This document shows positions 1 through 5,961 of a stretch of DNA of 21,449 nucleotides, piece after piece (position 1 is the stretch's first letter; each line of letters begins with the position of its first letter). The notes below the pieces were generated by a model. It was not told the DNA's origin. It saw nothing but the letters and a program-made list of their open reading frames with translations, and made no database searches. Made by a program: the position numbers and the translations under genes. The stretch spans positions 1 to 21,449 of the forward strand of contig JBDLIL010000010.1 in the NCBI GenBank assembly GCA_039714855.1, given 5' to 3'. This DNA comes from JBDLIL01 sp039714855. Its GTDB lineage: Bacteria > Patescibacteriota > Microgenomatia > UBA1400 > PJMF01.

Positions 1-1
1 C

Positions 2-208
2 AACAAAAAAGCCAAAGCTAGATTGGCAGCTGAAAAAGAAGAAGTAAAAGCCGAAGAATCCTCCTCCGCTAAAGCTTTGAAGGATAAAAAAGAAACAAAG
101 ACTGAAGCTTCAAAAGAAGTTAAGAAAATTGGAAAAGAGAAAAAAGAAGAACCAAAAACTAAAGAAGACAAAAAGACAGAAAAAGCAAAAACTGAAAAAA
201 AATCTTAG
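2..208 (+). CDS. C-terminal tail of an unidentified Lys/Glu-rich protein (partial)
   Basis: The frame is open from the window edge to a TAG stop at 206-208, so only the last 68 residues are visible and the true start is outside. The visible part begins NKKAKARLAAEKEE and is almost entirely Lys, Glu, Ala, Thr and Ser, with no hydrophobic core, so it should be a disordered or helical charged tail. Such basic-acidic tails are common at the C-terminus of some ribosomal proteins (for example S16 or S2) in this kind of genome, but the folded domain is missing and I cannot name the protein. Its stop codon overlaps the stop of pilO on the other strand by three bases. Confidence 0.6.
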   Translation, partial: NKKAKARLAAEKEEVKAEESSSAKALKDKKETKTEASKEVKKIGKEKKEEPKTKEDKKTEKAKTEKKS

Positions 209-1005
209 TTTTCTAGTTGCAAAGCATCTTCCCCAAATAAGTCAATTAATCCACCACTGCTAACATCTTTTGGAATTATAAACTGAGGACCTAGGAAAGT
301 GTTCAGTTGGCTCAAAACCTGCAACTCTTCGTCCCCAAGTTCTGGCAGGGGACTATCAGCAGAAACTACAAAAGAGCTGTTGTAATAGTAAGCAGTTAGC
401 TCTACTTCACTTTCAAACTCACTACTGTCAAAACCCAAAATCTGACCCCTGGCAGCTTGCAACTTCATTTTTGTCACACTTGTAAGTGGAATTATCTTGC
501 TTATACTCGTTAGAAACCCATTAATATTCCCTCTGGTTCCTTCCACACTCAAAGCTATTTTTATTTCTTCTACTCCAGGAATTTTTTGCCGCCTATCTGC
601 TGGAGCTTTCGGAGCTACTTTAGTACTTTCTGTAGCCAACAATCCAGGATTCAAATCAATATCCCGTAAACTTACAGATCCAGAATCTGCAATAAATTTC
701 AAACTCGCCAACAATTCAAAAACTGCTTTTTTAGATGGCAATATTCTATTAATCCTGTCTTGATTCTGATAAATAGGATTTGTTTCTATCGACTCCAAAA
801 CTATTGCTTTTTGTCTCAACTTAACTATTTCTTTTTTACTTTGATTCAAATCTTGATATAAGACAAAAACTCTTTGAAATTGAGGAATTAAGACGAACAA
901 TAAAAGCAAAATAGCCAAAACAACCCCGCCCCCAGCATAAACCAGATACCTTCTGGTCCGAAGAAATAAGCGATAATTGATATTTTCAAAATCTATTTCA
1001 AACAT
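205..1005 (-). CDS. pilO: PilO-like type IV pilus alignment protein
   Basis: This 266-aa protein probably forms, with PilN, the inner-membrane heterodimer that links the cytoplasmic PilM ring to the pilus machine. A short cytoplasmic N-terminus is followed by one membrane segment at about residues 20-43 (YAGGGVVLAILLLLFVLIPQ), a coiled-coil stretch (about 45-80, with LNQSKKEIVKLRQKA) and a ferredoxin-like globular domain outside, which is the PilO topology. It lies three bases after pilN in the order pilM-pilN-pilO, and this order supports the call more than sequence identity does, since PilO diverges fast. An Ala/Lys/Pro-rich insert at about residues 130-142 is unusual. The last ~45 residues form an acidic tail ending near LFGEDALQLEN. 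ATG start at 1005. Confidence 0.82.
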   Translation of the reverse strand: MFEIDFENINYRLFLRTRRYLVYAGGGVVLAILLLLFVLIPQFQRVFVLYQDLNQSKKEIVKLRQKAIVLESIETNPIYQNQDRINRILPSKKAVFELLASLKFIADSGSVSLRDIDLNPGLLATESTKVAPKAPADRRQKIPGVEEIKIALSVEGTRGNINGFLTSISKIIPLTSVTKMKLQAARGQILGFDSSEFESEVELTAYYYNSSFVVSADSPLPELGDEELQVLSQLNTFLGPQFIIPKDVSSGGLIDLFGEDALQLEN

Positions 1006-1008
1006 AGA

Positions 1009-1560
1009 CTATCCTTGAGAAAGAGGAACTACAACATCTAAGCTATAACTCCCTCTTTCAGAGCGATTAAGACCGCCAACTTTTACTTGAGCATAGATTT
1101 TTTTTAATTCTACTGATTGCAACTTTTCTAGTACTGTCTCCAAAATAAAAACATCTTTTGATACCAATTTGAAAACAAGTAATTGCTTATTCTGATCTTC
1201 TTCATAACGCATCTCTTCTACCAACACACTTGAACCAAAAATGCTAGAAAAATAATCAACCGCTGCCTGTCTTTTTTGCCTTTCATCCATTACTCGAGAC
1301 ATGGCTCCTAGCTTGTGAACCAAAACAATAAAAGTATTCTCTTTGTTTTCTCCTGATAAAATCTGTGCCTGCAAAGATTCTGACTCGGATTCTACCGATC
1401 TGAGTTGTGAAAAAACATACCACTGCAAACCTAGAGTTATGGCTGTCACTGTCACCACTACAGCTAAAACAGCAGCTGAAATATAAAAATATTTCACATC
1501 AATCAACTGCTGCTTGTTCAAGTTTTTTTGTCTTCTACTAACAAAATTGATTGTTTTCAT
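1009..1560 (-). CDS. pilN: PilN-like type IV pilus inner-membrane protein
   Basis: PilN binds PilM through a short cytoplasmic N-terminal peptide and pairs with PilO across the membrane. Here the N-terminus is MKTINFVSRRQKN, which fits the position of the usual INLLP-type PilM-binding peptide, though with FVS replacing LLP. One membrane helix follows (about residues 26-48, YISAAVLAVVVTVTAITLGL), then a coiled-coil (SVESESESLQAQI) and a small alpha-beta domain. I chose the ATG at 1560, giving 183 aa; the frame is open to a TTG at 1569, but the ATG gives the conserved N-terminus directly and starts ten bases after the pilM stop. No SD is visible, so translation probably couples to pilM. Confidence 0.82.
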   Translation of the reverse strand: MKTINFVSRRQKNLNKQQLIDVKYFYISAAVLAVVVTVTAITLGLQWYVFSQLRSVESESESLQAQILSGENKENTFIVLVHKLGAMSRVMDERQKRQAAVDYFSSIFGSSVLVEEMRYEEDQNKQLLVFKLVSKDVFILETVLEKLQSVELKKIYAQVKVGGLNRSERGSYSLDVVVPLSQG

Positions 1561-1569
1561 GGGTAGCAA

Positions 1570-2577
1570 TTAATCTTCCCTCATTAATAATCCCATGCAT
1601 ACTGTAAATGCTGGATGACCAGCCACTGGGATTTCCCCTTCACTTTCACTAAATGGAGCAGAGAGCAAAACTTCCAGCTCTAGCTTATTAGTGATATATT
1701 CCACCAAACCAGGGAGTGAAGCTCCTCCGCCTGACAGCAACAAACGTTGAATTTTTTCTTGAGGATGTTGCTGAGAAAAAAATTGAATAGATTTGAGCAT
1801 TTCACCCACCAAAACATCTACCGTAGGTATTAAACTATTCCTAATTTTTCCTTCAAACTGTCCAGGATCAAGACCATAATTTCTTTTGTACTCTTCAGCT
1901 TGCTTTAACTCCAAACCCACATCTTGCTCCAAACTCTTTGTCAATAAAGATCCACCATTCAAAGTAGAAAAAACAAAGCTTATTTCTCCTTGTTGCACTA
2001 CAAATGTATCCATACTCGAAGCCCCCATATGTACCACCAAACTAGTGGGATCTTCCGGCGTAAACTGCAAAGATCTAAATACCGACAGAGCTTGTGTCTC
2101 CAAAATTTTTGGCTCAATACCAATATCTAAAAATACATTTAGAAATCTATTAACAACATCTTTTCTGACTCCGATCATTAAAACTCGCATGTTTTGATCT
2201 TTTTCTTTCCTTGGAGGTCTGTATAAAACTTCGTATTCTAGTGAAAGTTCTTCTAACGGAATAGGAATATGCTGCTCTGCCTGCCAACCGATAGCTGAGG
2301 CCAATTCTGAATCTGTAAGAGGGGGAATGGAAATAACTTTAGTAGATACGCTTGACTCTGGTAACGCTAAACGAATATTTGTTCTAGGAAGCTTATTATC
2401 ATTAAAAAATGTATCAAGATGTTCACTCATCTTTTGAATTGCTGCTTCATCATTGGGCACAGTTCCTCCCAATGGATTCAAAACTTCAATCACTTTTTCG
2501 ATTTTTATAGCTTTGGCTGATTTTCCCAACACAGCCTTAATACTATAATTACCAATATCAAGGGCAAGAGTAGACAT
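1570..2577 (-). CDS. pilM: PilM, actin-like cytoplasmic type IV pilus ATPase
   Basis: This 335-aa protein of the FtsA/actin fold binds ATP and recruits PilN on the cytoplasmic face of the pilus machine. Three nucleotide-site motifs can be read: the phosphate-1 loop ALDIGNYSIKAVLG near the N-terminus, the phosphate-2 loop VHMGASSMDTFVVQQG in the middle, and the adenosine loop LLLSGGGASLPGL near residue 285. The 1C-like segment with WQAEQHIPIPLEEL is also typical of PilM. Length agrees with the family (about 340-350 aa). It is the first gene of a pilM-pilN-pilO run, 21 bp after the PilX-like gene, so it is probably co-transcribed with it. No SD is visible before the ATG at 2577. Confidence 0.95.
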   Translation of the reverse strand: MSTLALDIGNYSIKAVLGKSAKAIKIEKVIEVLNPLGGTVPNDEAAIQKMSEHLDTFFNDNKLPRTNIRLALPESSVSTKVISIPPLTDSELASAIGWQAEQHIPIPLEELSLEYEVLYRPPRKEKDQNMRVLMIGVRKDVVNRFLNVFLDIGIEPKILETQALSVFRSLQFTPEDPTSLVVHMGASSMDTFVVQQGEISFVFSTLNGGSLLTKSLEQDVGLELKQAEEYKRNYGLDPGQFEGKIRNSLIPTVDVLVGEMLKSIQFFSQQHPQEKIQRLLLSGGGASLPGLVEYITNKLELEVLLSAPFSESEGEIPVAGHPAFTVCMGLLMRED

Positions 2578-2598
2578 ATATTTTTATTAAATTATTTA

Positions 2599-3390
2599 TT
2601 ATTTGATTAACGAATCACCACTAAATAAAACAAAGTCAAATATGGACGGTTGAGTTGGCAAAGATCTATTAACAGTCACTGCCCGCAATTCATCGCCATA
2701 GTTGTTTTTTGCTCGCGAATGAATAGATAAATATTGAGTTGGCAAAGAAAAGTTGGCTCCTTCCACTCTAAGCCTTGTATCATTGTATACTGGCCGAATG
2801 CGCGCAAACAAATCACCATCTTTGAGAGACAACTGATAATGAAAACTCAAACCAACTTCAGGACTAGCGCTTACTGCAGTGGTGTTAAACTCATCAGATC
2901 TATCGCAACCAGCTAAAGGAAAATGTCTTACCTGCGTACTACCTGCATCTTGAGAATAAATTGAGACCAACAAAGAAGCCGGGTCTTGAGTAAGACAATT
3001 AGATTCTGCCGACCAATCAATATCCAAAAGTGATCCAGCAGTTGAACCCGTTAAATCTACTTTTATCACTACACCCTCGAATACCAAAACATCCAAAAGG
3101 CTGTGCTTATTAATACTGTATTCAACTTCAGCACCTTCGTAATAATCACTCCCTAGATTTACAATTTGCTCTGAGCCGGTGAAATTTAAATCCGAAGATA
3201 AGGCTTCTTCTATGCCTGCTTCAGCTGCACTAAATACCCGACTAGATTCTAGTTGACTGGTAGATAGCATTAGATCTTGAGCGCTACGAGAGGCCAAAGA
3301 AAGACCAGTCACTAGTCGTGCCACCATTAGCAGCAACACAACCAGAGCCACCTGACCAGATTGAGATCCTGGCTTTCTTACAAAATTCAT
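2599..3390 (-). CDS. PilX/GspK-like membrane protein
   Basis: This 263-aa protein starts MNFVRKPGSQSGQVALVVLL. It has one hydrophobic helix (about residues 13-33) followed by a helix with SSRVFSAAEAGIEEAL, the pattern of the PilX N-terminal family found in many T4P loci. A Gly-Gln junction (residues 12-13) could be a prepilin peptidase site, but the mature protein lacks the Glu5 of ordinary pilins, as in the GspK/PilX minor pilins. The rest should be a beta-rich extracellular domain; two Cys (SNCLTQD and LAGCDRS) could form a disulfide. It leads the pilMNO cluster. There is no SD; a candidate -10 ends six bases before the ATG, so the transcript may be leaderless. The exact minor-pilin class is inference. 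Confidence 0.68.
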   Translation of the reverse strand: MNFVRKPGSQSGQVALVVLLLMVARLVTGLSLASRSAQDLMLSTSQLESSRVFSAAEAGIEEALSSDLNFTGSEQIVNLGSDYYEGAEVEYSINKHSLLDVLVFEGVVIKVDLTGSTAGSLLDIDWSAESNCLTQDPASLLVSIYSQDAGSTQVRHFPLAGCDRSDEFNTTAVSASPEVGLSFHYQLSLKDGDLFARIRPVYNDTRLRVEGANFSLPTQYLSIHSRAKNNYGDELRAVTVNRSLPTQPSIFDFVLFSGDSLIK

Positions 3391-3426
3391 AATTCAATCA
3401 TACAGGGAAAAACTACTAATTGTCAC
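3391..3426 (-). promoter_or_regulatory. Candidate sigma70-type promoter of the PilX-like-pilMNO cluster
   Basis: On the minus strand GTGACA (3426-3421) is followed after 18 bases by TATGAT (3402-3397). The predicted start of transcription falls at or next to the A of the ATG at 3390, and no SD exists, so the mRNA would be leaderless. The site fills nearly the whole gap between the upstream gene's stop and this ATG. Both hexamers are one or two bases from consensus. Confidence 0.4.
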
Positions 3427-3429
3427 CAA

Positions 3430-4005
3430 TTAAGCTACTTTCTCATATTCCGTATTCGCCTTCATGTCAGCCTCTATCAACCGACGCAAATATACAGAAC
3501 GGGGGATACGCTTGTTTTTAGCGATCCAATCAAAATAATTGGCAATAGTGGGGGAGATAAAGAAATTGAATCTAATGTCAGATTGATCTTTGGCAAATTC
3601 AAGAGCATTTTTTAAACTTTCCTTCAGATTATCTTTGCCGTACTCAATAATTTGCAACTTATCGTTATCTATACCCAAAGCAAAATGAGGATAATTGTCA
3701 CCTTGATAAAGAGCAATTACTGACTTGCCACTTTCCAAAGCTTTTTGCATGATATATCCCATGGATAAGCTGTGCGTAGACAATTCCAAAACAACAACGT
3801 CAGAGAGCTTGACATTCTTTATTGTTCTTTCATAATGACCGATTTGGTCACCATGTGAACCTTCATAGAAACTATCAGGGTTTACTGTAGTAGCAAGATC
3901 ATCGAGGTTTTGATGACCCATTTCTTCCATTACGCCACAAATACCTAAATAGTCCTCTTTGAGTTTTTTATGTCCTCTTGCCGAGGCACAGAAATAAAAT
4001 TTCAT
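3430..4005 (-). CDS. Nucleoside deoxyribosyltransferase/DNPH1-like domain with a ribbon-helix-helix-like tail
   Basis: Residues 1 to about 135 look like the nucleoside 2-deoxyribosyltransferase / DNPH1 (Rcl) fold: N-terminal strand MKFYFCASARG, a middle segment IGHYERTIKNVKLSDVVVLE, the loop STHSLSMGYIMQKA, and GKSVIALYQGD. In DNPH1-type enzymes that loop reads SLGVGYELGRA and its Glu is the nucleophile; here the aligned residue is Ile (GYIMQ), so N-glycosidase activity is doubtful. Residues about 143-182 (RFNFFISPTIANYF, then IPRSVYLRRLIEADM) look like a ribbon-helix-helix DNA-binding or dimerisation unit: one strand, a helix, a short turn and a second helix. A ligand-sensing regulator is a reasonable inference, but no target is known. 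ATG at 4005, no SD; it has its own candidate promoter. Confidence 0.62.
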   Translation of the reverse strand: MKFYFCASARGHKKLKEDYLGICGVMEEMGHQNLDDLATTVNPDSFYEGSHGDQIGHYERTIKNVKLSDVVVLELSTHSLSMGYIMQKALESGKSVIALYQGDNYPHFALGIDNDKLQIIEYGKDNLKESLKNALEFAKDQSDIRFNFFISPTIANYFDWIAKNKRIPRSVYLRRLIEADMKANTEYEKVA

Positions 4006-4050
4006 AGTTTATTTTTAAAATATTTTAATATTTGCCACAACATTCGAGTC

Positions 4051-4059
4051 ATTATATCA
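4051..4059 (-). promoter_or_regulatory. Extended -10 promoter for the deoxyribosyltransferase-like gene
   Basis: The minus strand reads TGATATAAT, a TG-n-TATAAT extended -10 with a perfect hexamer at 4056-4051. There is no clear -35, which extended -10 promoters can do without. The predicted transcript starts near 4044, giving a leader of about 39 bases to the ATG at 4005. Confidence 0.5.
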
Positions 4060-4073
4060 GCAACTACAGAACT

Positions 4074-5015
4074 TCACACCTCTCTTTCTAGTACTATTAA
4101 AACCTTGAAAAAGTCATGTAAATGGGAATCGGAAAAACCAAGAATTTTTACTTTATGTTTTTTAAAATCTGCATTTTCGAATATTTTTATCCAAGAAGGT
4201 GTTGAATGAAACATAAAAGGCAAATTCAAATCTGTGTAACCCTGCACAATCACATTTCCAAAAAAATCGGTGATTATGTTGGCGTAATTTCTAGATTTCT
4301 TTGAAAGTTGCAAAAAAGTCTTTGTTAAATCATCAAAATTTATTTTTTTATCGGTTTCGAAAACTAACTCATCAAAATCATCTATATCTTCTATTACAAT
4401 GAGTCTTTTGGCCACTCTTGCTAATTCAACTGCTATTGGGTGAATATCCTCTTTATTAATATGATGTAATACGGTAATTATTACAGCCGTATCTATAGAA
4501 TCATCTATTAATGGTATCTTTGTAGGAGAACTCATTTTCAAAAAACAGGTACTTGTTAAATCAAAATCTCTAAAATCTTCTACATCCGTACAAACTACTT
4601 GAAATTCATCAATATCTAGACTCGAAAAAAGGTAACTTTTTCCGCTTCCGAAATCTAAAATCTGCTTACCTTTTATAAAAGGCCTAATTCTTTCAAGTTC
4701 TTTTTTAGGTTTAATATCAGACTTATAACGAGAATAATATTCTCTAAACCAAGCATTTTTGTTCTTGTTTGCAAAAAATTTTTCTCTTGCTTTTTCTACT
4801 GCTTTTTCAAGTTTTTTTTTACTGATTCCTGCTGATTGACTATTAACCAAAACACTTAATACAAACTCAATTAGTTTTATTACTTCTTCTTTTTTTTCAG
4901 GAAAATGCCTAGTATAATTTTTGTTCAGACATTTTTTTACAAAGGAAACAGCCGACTCATCTCTAAGAGCTTTGCAAATTTTATTAGAATTAATATTTCT
5001 TAATGCTGTTGCCAC
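4074..5015 (-). CDS. Class I SAM-dependent methyltransferase, substrate unknown
   Basis: This 313-aa protein has a helical, Lys-rich N-terminal part (about residues 1-110) and a Rossmann-type methyltransferase domain: motif I ILDFGSGKSYLFSSL (about 115-130, the SAM-binding glycines), an acidic end of strand 2 (VVCTDVEDF), motif IV region DDSIDTAVIITVLHHINKED, and a following strand RLIVIEDIDDFDE. This layout is like the Methyltransf_11/UbiE-type families, but I see nothing that fixes the substrate. The start is GTG at 5015; the frame has no nearby ATG, and a good promoter lies just upstream. It ends in TGA, so TGA is read as a stop in this organism. It does not appear to belong to the pilus operons. 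Confidence 0.75.
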   Translation of the reverse strand: MATALRNINSNKICKALRDESAVSFVKKCLNKNYTRHFPEKKEEVIKLIEFVLSVLVNSQSAGISKKKLEKAVEKAREKFFANKNKNAWFREYYSRYKSDIKPKKELERIRPFIKGKQILDFGSGKSYLFSSLDIDEFQVVCTDVEDFRDFDLTSTCFLKMSSPTKIPLIDDSIDTAVIITVLHHINKEDIHPIAVELARVAKRLIVIEDIDDFDELVFETDKKINFDDLTKTFLQLSKKSRNYANIITDFFGNVIVQGYTDLNLPFMFHSTPSWIKIFENADFKKHKVKILGFSDSHLHDFFKVLIVLEREV

Positions 5016-5052
5016 AAAAAAATTACCCGCTTCTTAATTTTTATAATCTCTA

Positions 5053-5081
5053 ATAGTAAGTATTAGTCTTAGCCTGGACAA
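5053..5081 (-). promoter_or_regulatory. Sigma70-type promoter of the methyltransferase gene
   Basis: On the minus strand TTGTCC (5081-5076) and TACTAT (5058-5053) are separated by 17 bases, the optimal spacing. Transcription should start near 5046, about 30 bases before the GTG at 5015. Confidence 0.5.
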
Positions 5082-5289
5082 AACGAAATTTTAACACAGA
5101 AATTCTAATATACAAATTAACTCGTTATTGTTCTTTAAGAGCATACGCCCAAAACTAAGTTATGAAAACATAAACTTAATGTTACATATATGCCTATTAT
5201 CTACTCATAGACAAAAATACGATTTATTGTTAACCTGACTCCAAGATGAATTTTTTGCTCTACTCAACCAAATTGAGTTGTTTGTTGAC

Positions 5290-5312
5290 CTCCGCGCAAG
5301 CGGAGTTTTTGT
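5290..5312 (+). terminator. Rho-independent terminator
   Basis: A six-base-pair stem CTCCGC/GCGGAG closes on a GCAA (GNRA) tetraloop and is followed at once by TTTTTGTTT. This is a canonical plus-strand terminator. No plus-strand gene lies upstream within the window before it other than the partial one at the left edge, so it either ends a small unannotated RNA or acts as an attenuator before the gene at 5474. Confidence 0.7.
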
Positions 5313-5330
5313 TTGATCTGCTTGAAAAGT

Positions 5331-5354
5331 AGAGACATGCTATAGCATGTCTCT
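5331..5354. repeat. Perfect 24-bp palindrome
   Basis: The half AGAGACATGCTA is followed directly by its exact reverse complement, centred between 5342 and 5343. As RNA it would be a 10-bp stem with a TATA loop; as DNA it has the symmetry of a site for a dimeric protein. No T-tract follows on either strand, so it is not an ordinary terminator. Confidence 0.75.
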
Positions 5355-5364
5355 GCAAACCCAG

Positions 5365-5391
5365 TACAATACATAACTGTTATGCATTGTA
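5365..5391. repeat. 27-bp imperfect inverted repeat
   Basis: The arms TACAATACATAA and TTATGCATTGTA match as reverse complements at 11 of 12 positions around a 3-base centre. It lies 10 bases after the perfect palindrome and is directly followed by a third small stem (AGGAC/GTCCT). Confidence 0.6.
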
Positions 5392-5473
5392 AGGACCAAT
5401 AGTGTCCTATATAATCGCGGCTAATAAGGAATTATTATGGGATTAAAAACAATCCTATATAACTTATAAAACT

Positions 5474-5881
5474 ATGCTAGAAAATACAATGAATGGACCA
5501 ACAACTGACGAAAGACAAGCTAGACCCGAGCACATAGCGAGGTCAGCGGATGGAGGAGAGGGGATTCTTGCTCAGGTGATACCAGCAGAAACTCTAACTT
5601 CTCTAAAAAACCTATACGAAGAAATTAAATTCCCACTTTGGGGATTCGGAGTTTTTGTAGTCTTAACTATTGTTATTGCAATATCAGGTGGAGACGATTC
5701 GAAGATACTTGATGCTGGCCAGAAAATAGTTGATGGGCAGCCCAGTTACTTTGATCCCTTTACTGGTGAGCCTGTTTATCACGACAATCAACCTAAACCT
5801 TCAGATATGCCTTTCAGTGATAGTCAAAAGTGGAGAGAATATGTTAATACAAGTGGAAAAATTGTTACTGATGCTGAATAA
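5474..5881 (+). CDS. Unknown 135-aa single-pass membrane protein
   Basis: I do not recognise a family. Residues 1-50 are polar and charged, a membrane helix follows at about 53-71 (FPLWGFGVFVVLTIVIAISG), and residues 73-135 form a polar segment rich in Asp, Pro, Ser and Gln, with YFDPFTGEPVYHDNQPKPSD. No export signal or catalytic motif is visible. It begins a plus-strand run of surface-protein genes and sits 80 bp before the 880-aa membrane protein, so the two may work together. No SD is present before the ATG at 5474; Met6 at 5489 is an alternative start, also without an SD. Confidence 0.6.
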   Translation: MLENTMNGPTTDERQARPEHIARSADGGEGILAQVIPAETLTSLKNLYEEIKFPLWGFGVFVVLTIVIAISGGDDSKILDAGQKIVDGQPSYFDPFTGEPVYHDNQPKPSDMPFSDSQKWREYVNTSGKIVTDAE

Positions 5882-5916
5882 AACATATATTTTTGATACA
5901 ATAATATGTAACTGAT

Positions 5917-5957
5917 ACTCAGTTTAAGCGGATCTGCTGAGTTGACAGCAGAAGGAG
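5917..5957 (+). promoter_or_regulatory. Two mutually exclusive hairpins leading into a strong SD
   Basis: Stem A pairs ACTCAG (5917-5922) with CTGAGT (5937-5942). Stem B pairs CTGCTG (5934-5939) with CAGCAG (5946-5951). The two share bases 5937-5939, so only one can form at a time. Stem B abuts the SD GAAGGAG (5951-5957), which lies four bases before the ATG at 5962. This could modulate translation of the 880-aa protein; it is an inference from pairing alone. Confidence 0.4.
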
Positions 5958-5961
5958 CAAT

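Larger units (their letters stand above)
5082..5473 (+). other. Intergenic region rich in inverted repeats
   Basis: No credible gene is visible. Up to about 5255 the stretch is plain AT-rich DNA. From 5262 to 5455 six inverted repeats follow each other: 5262-5278 (ACTCAA/TTGAGT), 5290-5305 (terminator), 5331-5354 (perfect 24-bp palindrome), 5365-5391 (12-bp arms, one mismatch), 5392-5408 (AGGAC/GTCCT) and 5440-5455 (GGATT/AATCC). Such density is well above what the neighbouring DNA shows. It may be the structured leader of the gene at 5474, a small RNA, or a cluster of protein-binding sites. Confidence 0.5.

Noticed and set aside
4074..4076. TGA read as Gly or Trp (alternative code of SR1/Gracilibacteria)
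   Set aside because: At least two genes end sensibly at TGA (here and at 14873-14875), and the long genes contain no in-frame TGA.
5942..5947. Perfect TTGACA just before the 880-aa gene
   Set aside because: The matching -10 position falls inside the coding region and has no TATAAT-like sequence; the bases belong to the loop of a hairpin.
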